64,000 bases of DNA, taken from NCBI GenBank assembly GCA_028285265.1, contig JANQPX010000030.1, positions 186,001 to 250,000 on the forward strand, written 5' to 3'. The notes beneath the pieces were generated by a model. The model saw only the letters and a program-made list of their open reading frames with translations, had not been told where the DNA came from and made no database searches. Shown here piece after piece: positions 8,504 through 16,767 of this stretch (positions are counted from its first letter, which is position 1; the number at the start of each line of letters is the position of its first letter). Made by a program: the position numbers and the translations under genes. The DNA comes from Geminicoccaceae bacterium. GTDB taxonomy: Bacteria; Pseudomonadota; Alphaproteobacteria; Geminicoccales; Geminicoccaceae.

Positions 8504-9424
8504 ATGTTGCTGGTGTTCGGATCGATCAATGCAGATATGCTTTTCAGCGTTGATACCCTGCCCAGGCCGGGCGAAACGGTCTTATGTCCGGGCTATAAGC
8601 TAGCGGCGGGCGGTAAAGGGGCCAACCAAGCTGCAGCAGCGGCCAAAGTTGGTGCCGACGTCCACATGATCGGCCATCTTGGCAAGGACAGCTTTGGCGA
8701 TTTTGCTCGGGACGTCATGACGGAAGCGGGCGTCAACTGCGACGGCCTGGCCCTATCGAACCAGGCGACGGCGATCGCCGTCATCGGTGTTGATCAAGCT
8801 GCCGAAAACCAAATCATTGTGGCAAGTGGTGCGAATCTCGACACCCATCCGGACCAGGTCTCTCATGAACTGTTTGGTGCTGGTGCGACCATTCTTTGTC
8901 AAAATGAGATCCGGCCGGAGGCGACCTTTGAACTGCTCAAGCGGGCCAAAGCAGGAGGTTCTCGCACCATTCTCAATCTCGCACCTGCCATGGCGATCGA
9001 GCCCGATGACACAAAATCCATCGATGTGCTCATCGTCAATGAACTTGAGGCGGCCATGGCCTTGCGACAAAAGACAATCGGTGACGACCCTCTCGTCTTT
9101 GCTCGAGAGGCCAGCCAGGTTCTTGGAGCCACGGTTGTCATTACGCTTGGCGCAGAGGGTGCCATCGCAGCGTCGCCGGGGGGCTGTTTCCGAGCCGCGA
9201 GTCTCCAGATCGATCCTATCGACACCACAGGCGCTGGCGATGCGTTCGTCGGCATTTTCGCCGCCGCGCTGGACAACGGCGACGATCTCCGCTCTGCCTT
9301 ACAGAAAGCGAGTGTAGGGGCTGGCCTTGCATGCACAGGGCTGGGAGCGCAAACCAGTCAACCGTCGCTTGTCGAGATCGAAACCCATCTCGACAAGGTC
9401 AACGTTCAGCCAGTCAACCGTTGA
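8504..9424 (+). CDS. PfkB-family carbohydrate kinase (ribokinase-like)
   Basis: 306-residue ribokinase-like sugar kinase. It begins MLLVFGSINADMLF; the first PfkB signature GGKGANQA lies at 36-43; the second, DTTGAGDAFVG, places the catalytic base at Asp246. Middle segments (ILNLAPA, LIVNELEA, VVITLGAEGA) fit ribokinase. Whether ribose, a deoxyribose or a nucleoside is the substrate cannot be decided. ATG at 8504 is preceded by a strong purine-rich GGAGGAGGAG and is preferred over upstream ATGs. It stands alone between the divergent zinc-finger gene and the convergent dksA. Confidence 0.88.
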   Translation: MLLVFGSINADMLFSVDTLPRPGETVLCPGYKLAAGGKGANQAAAAAKVGADVHMIGHLGKDSFGDFARDVMTEAGVNCDGLALSNQATAIAVIGVDQAAENQIIVASGANLDTHPDQVSHELFGAGATILCQNEIRPEATFELLKRAKAGGSRTILNLAPAMAIEPDDTKSIDVLIVNELEAAMALRQKTIGDDPLVFAREASQVLGATVVITLGAEGAIAASPGGCFRAASLQIDPIDTTGAGDAFVGIFAAALDNGDDLRSALQKASVGAGLACTGLGAQTSQPSLVEIETHLDKVNVQPVNR

Positions 9425-9488
9425 AGCCACCATCTCCACCGACCCTCGACACTTGGTGGGTCATTGAGAAATGGTCGGCCGATCGCGT

Positions 9489-9905
9489 CTATTCGTCTCG
9501 AAAGACCTTTTCGCGCCTTTCGTGGCGCTCCTGGGCTTCGATGCTCAACGTAGCGATCGGACGTGCTTCCAAACGTTGAAGGCCAATGGGTTCTTGGCTC
9601 TCCTCGCAATAGCCGTAGGAACCATCCTCAATTCGCTGGATCGCCGAGGCTATCTTCGACAGAAGCTTTCGCTCCCGATCCCGTGCGCGCAATTGGAAGC
9701 TGCGTTCGGTTTCAAACGACGCCCAATCGCTCATGTCGGCAAGGCGATTGTCTTCTTCCTTGAGCTGCTTAAGGGTCTCGTTCGAACCTCTCAGGATCTC
9801 TTCGCGCCAACTCATCAGCTTGTTGCGAAAATACTCGAGCTGCCGATCGTTCATGTAAGGCTCGTCCTCGGTCGGACGATAGTCCTCTGATATGAGGTCC
9901 GACAT
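9489..9905 (-). CDS. dksA: DksA-family RNA polymerase-binding regulator with one zinc-site cysteine
   Basis: 138-residue DksA: an N-terminal helical hairpin (coiled coil about 20-95) that enters the RNA polymerase secondary channel and works with ppGpp, then a globular end GYCEESQEPIGLQRLEARPIATLSIEAQERHE. Only the first of the four zinc-ligand cysteines of E. coli DksA is kept (GYC); the others are Ser, Ser and Ala-like positions. From memory, this reduced site is usual in alphaproteobacterial DksA, so the fold probably stands without zinc. The coiled-coil tip carries DNRLADMSDWAS, with the aspartate pair that matters for activity. GGAGG lies just upstream of the ATG. Monocistronic. Confidence 0.9.
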   Translation of the reverse strand: MSDLISEDYRPTEDEPYMNDRQLEYFRNKLMSWREEILRGSNETLKQLKEEDNRLADMSDWASFETERSFQLRARDRERKLLSKIASAIQRIEDGSYGYCEESQEPIGLQRLEARPIATLSIEAQERHERREKVFRDE

Positions 9906-10144
9906 GCGTCCTCCAAACGCCTACGATCCAAACGCTTCTTGCGACATTACCGACTAAGCGGCGGGTAGACCTACTCTTGATGCAAGTGGGTGAACCCTGA
10001 CGGAACGTTTCCCTAGCTCAGAGCAGCCTCCGGCGCAAGCTGATCCTGCATAGATCCAAATAATGAAAAAACGGTAAAAGCCAGAGAAGCAAAAAAAGCG
10101 ATGACATTTATCAACCTGAGATTCATGGTATTGCAAGCTTTGCG

Positions 10145-10918
10145 TTAGGCTTCTCGGTCATTGTTGCCGCAAAGCACGCAGGCCGGCCGGCGCTTAACGT
10201 CGATCCTCGTGAATGCCGTCGCTAGGGCGTCATAGAGAAGAAGCTTTCCGGATAGGCTATCGCCCTGGCTGATGAGTTCCTTGACCACTTCAATGGCTTG
10301 CAGAGACCCCATGACGCCGACGACTGGGCCAAGGACACCCCCCTCAGCACAGGATGGAATAAGATCGTCTGGCGGCGCCTCAGGAAAGACGCAACGATAG
10401 CAGGGGTGTGGCGGTCCAAGATGGGCTTTGAACGTCGATAGCTGCCCCTCGACTCCTTGAGCTGCCGCGCTCACCAGTGTTTTCTTCGCTTGAAAGCATG
10501 CCTGATGAACCGCCGTGCGCGTCGCAAAGTTGTCGGATCCGTCGGCGACCAAATCATAATCACTGATCAGCGACATTGCATTGGCGGCGGTTAAGCGTTC
10601 CTCGTGCAGGTTCATCTCAATGTCGGGGTTCAAGGCTTTCACGCTTTGCTCGGCACTTTCAGTCTTCGTGCGGCCAACATTTCGGGTGGGGTGGGCGATC
10701 TGACGATGGAGATTGCTGAGATCGACGGTGTCGTTATCGACAACCCCCAGCCTGCCAACGCCAGCTGCCGCCAGATAGAGAAGCAGTGGCGAGCCGAGAC
10801 CGCCTGCTCCGATCACGAGCACGCTCGATGACAGAAGTTTTGCCTGCCCTGTACCGCCAACCTCCGGCATGACGATATGCCGGGCGTAGCGCAACATCTG
10901 CTGTTCGCTGAAACCCAT
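10145..10918 (-). CDS. moeB: MoeB/ThiF-family sulfur-carrier adenylyltransferase
   Basis: 257-residue E1-like enzyme that adenylates the C-terminal Gly-Gly of MoaD (molybdopterin synthase) or a related sulfur carrier. The ATP-binding GAGGLGSPLLLYLAAAG and the catalytic DGSDNFATR are clear. Two structural zinc Cys pairs are present (CYRC in the middle, CVLC near the C-terminus). There is no C-terminal rhodanese domain. Many alphaproteobacteria use one MoeB/ThiF protein for both molybdenum cofactor and thiamine, and the sequence does not decide between them. No thi or moa genes are adjacent. It is divergent from the flagellar genes. Confidence 0.87.
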   Translation of the reverse strand: MGFSEQQMLRYARHIVMPEVGGTGQAKLLSSSVLVIGAGGLGSPLLLYLAAAGVGRLGVVDNDTVDLSNLHRQIAHPTRNVGRTKTESAEQSVKALNPDIEMNLHEERLTAANAMSLISDYDLVADGSDNFATRTAVHQACFQAKKTLVSAAAQGVEGQLSTFKAHLGPPHPCYRCVFPEAPPDDLIPSCAEGGVLGPVVGVMGSLQAIEVVKELISQGDSLSGKLLLYDALATAFTRIDVKRRPACVLCGNNDREA

Positions 10919-11030
10919 ACGCTTACGAACTCTCCTTGGAAGCGACCCTGCGGTTAACGCTTTCTTAAGGTTACCACGATATGAACGAAGCGCGAGGCGT
11001 TGTTGACCGCCTCGACGTCGAAAGGATCGG

Positions 11031-11309
11031 ATGGTGACCGAGGATCCAAAGACAGCTGTCGCGCTTGGCTACGATCGCTTCGGGGATGACCTTCCGCGAG
11101 TCCTTGCAAAAGGAAAAGGTGCCATTGCGGCGCAGATTGTGGCGATTGCCGAAGAACATGGCATCGCCATTCACCGCGATGAAGACTTAGTTGAGGTGCT
11201 CGATAAACTGGAGATTAACGCACCTATCCCTGTCGCCGCTTTTGCCGCTGTTGCCGAGATTCTCGCCCACCTCTACCGGCTCAATGATGACCTGGGCAGG
11301 ACTTCGTGA
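11031..11309 (+). CDS. FlhB C-terminal-domain homologue (FhlB/YscU-type export switch fragment)
   Basis: 92-residue protein equivalent to the cytoplasmic C-terminal domain of FlhB, without its membrane part. The body AVALGYDRFGDDLPRVLAKGKGAIAAQIVAIAEEHGIAI matches the C-domain after its autocleavage point; the NPTH cleavage motif itself is absent, so it behaves like a pre-cleaved domain. Homologues (FhlB in Salmonella) can partly replace the FlhB C-domain in substrate-specificity switching. AAAGGA lies upstream of the ATG. Three more genes follow closely (small helical protein, fliO, fliP), indicating a flagellar export operon. Confidence 0.85.
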   Translation: MVTEDPKTAVALGYDRFGDDLPRVLAKGKGAIAAQIVAIAEEHGIAIHRDEDLVEVLDKLEINAPIPVAAFAAVAEILAHLYRLNDDLGRTS

Positions 11310-11320
11310 AGGACGGATCA

Positions 11321-11629
11321 ATGCCACTTGCCGATGAACTGAAGGCGATCATTACTGGACTAGAGCATGCAAGGGGTGCTTTGAGCGCGAACAGGCTCGA
11401 AGAGGCTGAGGGACTCTGGCAGAAATTAGAACACTGTGCTGGTCGTATCGCGAAGCTTGATCACGCCGAGCGCGACAGTGTCCTGCCGATGATGACGGCG
11501 GTTCTGGACGAGCTCGAACGGACCATGGCGGTATTCCATGCGGAGCATCGTCATCTCGGTGCGGAATTTCAATCGGCCAACCGACGAGCAACGGCAGGGG
11601 CTGCTTACCACAAGGCGAAAGGTCCCTGA
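11321..11629 (+). CDS. Small helical protein in flagellar operon, function unknown
   Basis: 102-residue, soluble, strongly helical and charged protein without cysteines. It looks like heptad-rich helices throughout (GLEHARGALSANRLEEAEGLWQKLEHCAGRI... DELERTMAVFHAEHRHLGAEF). I cannot assign a family. Its size, helix content and place between a FlhB-domain protein and FliO suggest a flagellar export chaperone or an FlgN/FliT-like function, but that is position-based inference. ATG at 11321 is favoured, with AAGGA seven bases upstream; a GTG at 11306 overlapping the previous stop is the alternative. Confidence 0.7.
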   Translation: MPLADELKAIITGLEHARGALSANRLEEAEGLWQKLEHCAGRIAKLDHAERDSVLPMMTAVLDELERTMAVFHAEHRHLGAEFQSANRRATAGAAYHKAKGP

Positions 11630-11636
11630 GGCAGCG

Positions 11637-11963
11637 ATGGCCATGATGGCAACAGACTATCTTCGCTTTCTCTTGGCCCTTGCAGCGGTCATTGGGATGA
11701 TTGCGCTTTTTGCTTGGTGTGTGCGGCGGTTTCGTCTCGGCGGTTTTGTCGGTGCCGCTATGAACACAGGTCGATTGGCCGTGATCGAGACACTCCCCAT
11801 TGATGGCAGACAACGGCTCGTGCTCGTTCGACTGGACGATCGCGAGCATCTTTTGTTGTTAGGCCAAGAGCGGTCCCTGGTCATTGATCGGGGCGTTGAG
11901 GCGCCGTTGGCGAAAGGCGATTTCGGGGCGGGGGAGCCTGCATCGGTGGCGTCACTTCGATGA
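11637..11963 (+). CDS. fliO: Flagellar biosynthesis protein FliO
   Basis: 108-residue FliO-type protein: one N-terminal membrane helix (FLLALAAVIGMIALFAWCV) followed by a basic stretch and a small cytoplasmic domain with GRLAVIETLPIDGRQRLVLVRLDDREHLLLLG, the conserved core of the family. FliO helps assemble the FliP ring of the export gate. The ATG at 11637 has GAGG just upstream. Its stop overlaps the fliP start by four bases, so translation is coupled. fliQ and fliR are not in the window. Confidence 0.85.
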   Translation: MAMMATDYLRFLLALAAVIGMIALFAWCVRRFRLGGFVGAAMNTGRLAVIETLPIDGRQRLVLVRLDDREHLLLLGQERSLVIDRGVEAPLAKGDFGAGEPASVASLR

Positions 11964-12736
11964 TCGGCGTCCTTGGGACTCATGCGGTACGATGGATCGG
12001 TTTGCCTGCCGTCATCATGACAGCGGCACCGCCGGCGTTGGCGCAAACGCTCAGCATCAATATGGCCGATGGGGTCAGCGTGACCAGCCAACTCATTCAG
12101 CTGATCGCGCTGGTCACCGTTTTGAGTCTTGCGCCGTCGATTATTGTCATGGTGACCTCCTTCACGAGGATTGTCGTGGTGTTAGCTTTCCTGCGGACGG
12201 CGCTCGGATTGCAGCAGACTCCTCCTAACGCTGTCTTGATTTCTCTCGCCTTGTTCGCGACCGGCTTCATTATGGCGCCAACCCTCGAGCAGGTTTATGA
12301 CGAGGGAATTGCACCGTTGCTCAACGAGTCGATTGATGAATCGGAAGCGTTTGCCCGTGCAGCGATGCCTATTCGTCGGTTCATGCTCGAGCATGTCCGG
12401 GCCAAGGATCTCGAATTGTTCCTCGAACTCTCGACGCCTGGCGAAGAGGAGCCTCCCATTCTTGAAAACCCAGACGATACGCCACTTCGGTCGCTGATCC
12501 CGGCATTCATGATCAGCGAGTTAAGGCGGGCTTTCGAGATCGGCTTCTTAATCTTCATTCCGTTTTTGATTATCGACATGGTTGTCGCATCGGTTCTGAT
12601 GTCGATGGGCATGATGATGCTGCCACCCGTGCTGATTTCGATGCCGTTCAAGTTGGTCTTTTTCGTTTTGGTCGATGGTTGGTATCTGATCATGGGATCG
12701 CTTGTCGCGAGTTACGGCGGCGAGGGCGCCTACTGA
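11960..12736 (+). CDS. fliP: Flagellar export gate protein FliP
   Basis: 258-residue FliP, the main subunit of the FliPQR export gate. An N-terminal signal peptide ends near PALAQ. The family core follows: LIALVTVLSLAPSIIVMVTSFTRIVVVLAFLR, the TPPNAVLISLALFATGFIM helix, then after a periplasmic stretch the LIPAFMISELRRAFEIGFLIFIPF block and VLMSMGMMMLPP. It is complete and ends the operon; the next gene is convergent. fliQ/fliR/flhA would be elsewhere in the genome. Confidence 0.95.
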   Translation: MIGVLGTHAVRWIGLPAVIMTAAPPALAQTLSINMADGVSVTSQLIQLIALVTVLSLAPSIIVMVTSFTRIVVVLAFLRTALGLQQTPPNAVLISLALFATGFIMAPTLEQVYDEGIAPLLNESIDESEAFARAAMPIRRFMLEHVRAKDLELFLELSTPGEEEPPILENPDDTPLRSLIPAFMISELRRAFEIGFLIFIPFLIIDMVVASVLMSMGMMMLPPVLISMPFKLVFFVLVDGWYLIMGSLVASYGGEGAY

Positions 12737-12797
12737 CAACGGTGACAACGACAAGGTCGGTGGTGCTGGACGCTCGCGGAACGTCAAGGGGCTGATG

Positions 12798-13706
12798 TCA
12801 GCGGAAGGGATGCTGCGGCAGATCGACCGGCCGTGTCAGGAAACGTTGTGCGAGTTCTCGATAGCCACCGCTGTAGCAAAGGCCACCGTTTTCTCGCAAA
12901 AGGCTCTCTTGATGTTCGCGATAGTATTGGGGCAAAGCCTGCCAAGGCAAATCGGGTCGTCGATGGTGGGCGAAGTGCAGGTTATTATTCAAAAATAGAA
13001 GCGAGAAGAATGAACCGGCCTCGACGATCGCGGTACGCTCGAGGGGCGTATTGGCGGCCTTATGTTCTGCAAATGATCGAACCAACGTCAGGCTGAGACC
13101 TGGAAGGACGAAGCAGCCGAGATAAAGCCAAATTGACATATCAGCCACGAGAACAAGCCATGTGATGACGGCCGCAGTCGCTGGTAGATGCATCAGCCAG
13201 ATGGCCAAATGGGTTCGGTCGCCTTTGAAAAGCGCCCGCGCTTCCATGTAGAGAAACTGTCCAATCGCCATCAGAGGTCCGATCAAGATGCGGCCCAACA
13301 GGGTATTATGCCACGTCAAGAGAACGCGAATGCTGATGGGAAGTGCGCTCCAATGGGCGCGGTCGACATAGAAGGATTCCGGATCCCGTCGTGGATCTGT
13401 CAAAATGTTAAAATTGTGATGGGCACGGTGGGTGCGTCGATAGATGGGAAAGGGTAGCCAAAGAGAGAGGGGTGGGTAGGCAACGAGATCATTCAGCCAG
13501 CGCTGTCTCGAAAAGTGGTCATGGACGGCTTCATGTTGAAATGATCCGTGCCAGGCGGTCAGGATCGCTCCAATCGGCAGGAGTGCCCAGATGGGCAGGG
13601 CTTCATGACAATAGGTGGTGAGTCCCCAGGCTCCATAGATGAAAAGCAACAGGGTCCAACTCACGGCTTTGGCGCCTAGGCCTGTTGCCCAACCATTGCT
13701 AGACAA
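12798..13706 (-). CDS. Membrane fatty acid desaturase
   Basis: 302-residue membrane desaturase/hydroxylase with the three histidine boxes of a di-iron site: HEAVH at 58-62, HRAHH at 93-97, and HFAHH at 244-248. Four hydrophobic segments fit the family topology. Boxes of the HxxxH, HxxHH, HxxHH type are shared by acyl-lipid desaturases and CrtR-type hydroxylases, so the exact substrate (acyl lipid more likely) is open. It is convergent to fliP with a 61-base gap, and its upstream region is shared with the dipeptide transporter operon. Confidence 0.85.
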   Translation of the reverse strand: MSSNGWATGLGAKAVSWTLLLFIYGAWGLTTYCHEALPIWALLPIGAILTAWHGSFQHEAVHDHFSRQRWLNDLVAYPPLSLWLPFPIYRRTHRAHHNFNILTDPRRDPESFYVDRAHWSALPISIRVLLTWHNTLLGRILIGPLMAIGQFLYMEARALFKGDRTHLAIWLMHLPATAAVITWLVLVADMSIWLYLGCFVLPGLSLTLVRSFAEHKAANTPLERTAIVEAGSFFSLLFLNNNLHFAHHRRPDLPWQALPQYYREHQESLLRENGGLCYSGGYRELAQRFLTRPVDLPQHPFR

Positions 13707-14023
13707 GGACAGCCTCCTGGAGCGAAGTTAGATAGATCACAAGAAAGTGTGGGCTCTCAATTATTCTATACTTATTTTCCGTATGCGACATCTTTTATTT
13801 AATTCTCCCTTTCTTTGTAGAAAATCATAAAGCTAACGGCCTGTTTTTGTCTATTACAGAATCGATGTGGAGCTTTTTTTTCTTGTGTTCTTGTCTAATG
13901 ACGTAACTGTTGACAGCATTACATGATCCCTTAGGCTGATATTTAACACCGTACAAAGCCGAACGCTGCCAAACCGAGAGAATCGAGGCGTTCGAGCACC
14001 ACTGCCATGAGGGAGACTTTGTC
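13707..14023. other. AT-rich divergent promoter region, desaturase / ABC transporter
   Basis: No gene seen. This is one of the most AT-rich stretches of the window, with several T and A runs between 13790 and 13890, as expected for a divergent control region. The best plus-strand promoter candidate is listed separately. Confidence 0.5.
13910..13937 (+). promoter_or_regulatory. Possible promoter of the dipeptide ABC transporter operon
   Basis: A consensus TTGACA at 13910-13915 is followed after 16 bases by TAGGCT at 13932-13937. The binding-protein gene starts 87 bases downstream. The -35 is perfect; the -10 is imperfect. Confidence 0.4.
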
Positions 14024-15757
14024 TTGGCGAATAATGATGCAAAAAGGGTGCATCCCTACGTCCCGGAACTGATCGAGCAGTTAAAAGAACGGAAAGTTGA
14101 CCGGCGCGAGTTTTTGCGAACGGCCACACTTCTCGGCGTGAGTGCGGGGGCAGCCTATGGCCTTGCTGGCACGATTCTCGGCGACGGCATCGTCGAGCCG
14201 ACGCTGGCGCAGGACGCAGAACCCAAAATGGGTGGTGTGCTTCGCTGTTCTATGCCCGTTCAAGAAATGACGGATCCTTCGACCTTTGACTGGGTCGAAA
14301 AATCGAATATCGCGCGGCACATCTGTGAGTTTTTGACCTACACTGGGCCAGACAACGTGACGCGGCCTTATCTCGCGGAACGTTGGGAGGCATCCGACGA
14401 TTTGACCTCCTGGACCTTCTATCTGCGCCAGGGTATCAAGTGGAACAATGGTGACGACTTCAATGCCGATGATGTCGTCTTTAACTTCACCCGTTGGCTC
14501 GATCCGAAAACAGGCTCATCGAATCAGGGATTGTTTTCGGCGATGACCGAAGACTATGACACCGGTGAAAAAGACGACGACGGCAATCCCAAGATGGGCA
14601 AGAAGATGCGCGAGGGTGCCGTCGAGAAAGTCGACGACTATACCGTGCGCATTCATATGAGCCAGCCGGTCCTGTCTGTTCCTGAGAATCTTTACAATTA
14701 TCCGACGATGATCGTGCACCGGGCCTTCGAAGAGAACGGTAGCAATCTCTCACAATGGCCTGTCGGCACGGGCCCCTATACGCTGGCCGAGTTCGTTGTT
14801 GGTGAGAAAGCCGTCCTCAAACGGCGCGACGACGAATATTGGGGTAAGGATCTGGACGATCCGATCATGGGGGGGCCGATCTATTTGGACGAAGTCCATT
14901 ACTTCGACCATGGTGCCGCCTCCACCGCGCAGATAGCGGCAGTCGCGTCGGATCAAGTGGACATGCACTATGAGTTCGACATGCTGTCCCTTCCGGTTGC
15001 GCAAAGTATCCCTGATGCGACCATCTTTGAGGCTGCGACGGCGCAGACTGCCGTCATGCGTTTTAATCAGGGCAACAAGCCGTTCGATGACAAACGTGTG
15101 CGACGCGCGGTGCAGCTTTGTGCAGACCCGACGCGTTACCCTGAATTGGTTTTCCAGGGACGGGGGTTGGAGAGCGAACATCATCATGTCGCGCCGATCC
15201 ATCCGGAGTACTTCGAACTGCCGAAGCTTGAGCGCAATATCGAGGAGGCCAAGAAGCTGCTTGCGGAAGCTGGCTATCCCGACGGCATCGAACTTTCCAT
15301 TGACTGCGGCAATACCAATGGTCCTTGGCAGCAACAGTGTTGCGAGATCCTAAAGGAGCAGTGTGCTGAGGCTGGCATCACGGTGAACATCAACATCATG
15401 CCAGCGAACAACTACTGGGAGCTTTGGGATAGTACCCCGTTTGGCATTACGGCTTGGACCCACCGACCGCTTGGCACCATGGTGTTATCGCTCGGCTATC
15501 GCTCCGGTGTACCTTGGAATGAGTTTGGCTATGCCAGCGACGCGTTCGACGCTGCGCTCGACAAGGCGGAGTCGTTAGTTGACGTCGAGGAACGGCGCGC
15601 GGCGATGGAAGAGGTCGAGCGCATTTTGCAAGATGATGCGGTCATGGTGCAGGCCCCGTGGATCCCAAAGTTCTTTGTGGCAAAGAACCGGGTTAAGGGA
15701 CTTGCAGCTCATCCAACGCAATATCACCAATTCCACCGCGTTTGGATCGACGCCTGA
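14024..15757 (+). CDS. Dipeptide/oligopeptide ABC transporter substrate-binding protein (DppA/OppA family), Tat signal
   Basis: 577-residue extracytoplasmic solute-binding protein of family 5 (SBP_bac_5). The N-terminus carries a Tat signal: DRREFLRTATLLG with twin Arg at 27-28, then a hydrophobic stretch and a possible cleavage near LAQ at about 62. The body shows family motifs such as LAERWEASDDLTSWTFYLRQGIKWNNG and DAAL, and the C-terminal VMVQAPWIPKFFVAKNRVKG. The substrate class (peptides, opines or glycosides) is not determined. It starts with TTG at 14024, with GAGGGA nine bases upstream; no in-frame ATG lies before the Tat motif. First gene of a four-gene importer operon. Confidence 0.9.
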   Translation: MANNDAKRVHPYVPELIEQLKERKVDRREFLRTATLLGVSAGAAYGLAGTILGDGIVEPTLAQDAEPKMGGVLRCSMPVQEMTDPSTFDWVEKSNIARHICEFLTYTGPDNVTRPYLAERWEASDDLTSWTFYLRQGIKWNNGDDFNADDVVFNFTRWLDPKTGSSNQGLFSAMTEDYDTGEKDDDGNPKMGKKMREGAVEKVDDYTVRIHMSQPVLSVPENLYNYPTMIVHRAFEENGSNLSQWPVGTGPYTLAEFVVGEKAVLKRRDDEYWGKDLDDPIMGGPIYLDEVHYFDHGAASTAQIAAVASDQVDMHYEFDMLSLPVAQSIPDATIFEAATAQTAVMRFNQGNKPFDDKRVRRAVQLCADPTRYPELVFQGRGLESEHHHVAPIHPEYFELPKLERNIEEAKKLLAEAGYPDGIELSIDCGNTNGPWQQQCCEILKEQCAEAGITVNINIMPANNYWELWDSTPFGITAWTHRPLGTMVLSLGYRSGVPWNEFGYASDAFDAALDKAESLVDVEERRAAMEEVERILQDDAVMVQAPWIPKFFVAKNRVKGLAAHPTQYHQFHRVWIDA

Positions 15758-15769
15758 TCAAGAAAAGAC

Positions 15770-15800
15770 AAAACGGCCCGGAACCAACCGGGCCGTTTTT
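15770..15800 (+). terminator. Intrinsic terminator/attenuator between binding-protein and permease genes
   Basis: A perfect 12-bp stem (15770-15781 with 15788-15799), six-base loop and T run lie 13 bases after the binding-protein stop. The first permease gene starts 23 bases later. Partial read-through would give far more binding protein than permease and ATPase, a common solution in importer operons. Confidence 0.85.
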
Positions 15801-15822
15801 ACAAGAAGGATAGTTTCTGCGC

Positions 15823-16755
15823 ATGTTAGTCCTCGCCGCTCGCCGGTTCGGCTCGATGCTGCTGATTATGGCGGTGATTTCCTTCATCTTGTTTGTCATC
15901 TTCGAGAGCGACAAGCTGGGTGTCGCGGGTAAGGTGCTCGGCCCTTATTCGTCGACGGAACAGCGTGAGCTCTGGCTCGAGCAAAACGGCTATAACCGAA
16001 ATTTTTTCGTGCGCTATGGCGAGTGGGTCTCCAATGCGTTGAAAGGTGATTTTGGCGAATCGATTCGTTTCAAAACACCCGTATCGGAGATGCTTTGGCC
16101 TCGTCTCGCGAATACAGGCTTTTTGGCGCTGATGGTTTTCGCGATCATGATACCGCTGTCTCTCTTCCTCGGGGTGATTGCGGGCATGCGTGAGGGCTCC
16201 GGGACGGATCGGGCGGTCTCAACCTTCTCGGTGTTGACGACATCAGTCCCTGAATTCGCATCAGCGACCTTTCTCGTGGCTCTCTTCGTGTTTCAGCTCG
16301 GTTGGCTTCCCGGTACCTCGTCGATGACGTCGGGATTCTCGTGGGTCGAGATGATCCTGCCCGTTGCGGTGTTGGTCATCTACGGCTTCGGCTATACCGC
16401 ACGCATGACCCGCGCCTCCATGGCTGAGGTGATGACGTCACAATATATTCGAACGGCCGTCCTGAAAGGATTGCCACGCAATCGCGTCATCATGAAACAC
16501 GCTCTTCGCAACGCTTTGATCGCGCCGTTTACCGTGATCATGCTGCAATTGAACTGGCTGCTATCTGGGGTGATCGTGGTCGAGGTGTTCTTCGCCTATA
16601 AGGGGTTCGGTGCGCTTCTTTATGAGGCGTCGACCTTCGGCGACATTTATCTGATCGAAGCTTGCGCGATGGTCGCTGTGTTTGTTGCGGTCTTTTCTCA
16701 GTTTATCTCGGATGTCGGCTACACGCTGCTCAATCCGCGCATTCGGTTTTCCTGA
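15823..16755 (+). CDS. Dipeptide-type ABC transporter permease (DppB family)
   Basis: 310-residue inner-membrane permease with six hydrophobic segments and the large periplasmic loop after the first segment typical of DppB/OppB. The cytoplasmic EAA-loop is visible as TRASMAEVMTSQYIRTAVLKGLPRNRVIMKHALRNAL at about 190-227; it docks onto the ATPase. It begins MLVLAARRFGSMLLIM. It follows the binding-protein gene after a terminator and precedes the second permease by 12 bases. Confidence 0.93.
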   Translation: MLVLAARRFGSMLLIMAVISFILFVIFESDKLGVAGKVLGPYSSTEQRELWLEQNGYNRNFFVRYGEWVSNALKGDFGESIRFKTPVSEMLWPRLANTGFLALMVFAIMIPLSLFLGVIAGMREGSGTDRAVSTFSVLTTSVPEFASATFLVALFVFQLGWLPGTSSMTSGFSWVEMILPVAVLVIYGFGYTARMTRASMAEVMTSQYIRTAVLKGLPRNRVIMKHALRNALIAPFTVIMLQLNWLLSGVIVVEVFFAYKGFGALLYEASTFGDIYLIEACAMVAVFVAVFSQFISDVGYTLLNPRIRFS

Positions 16756-16767
16756 GCGGGGGGGGTT

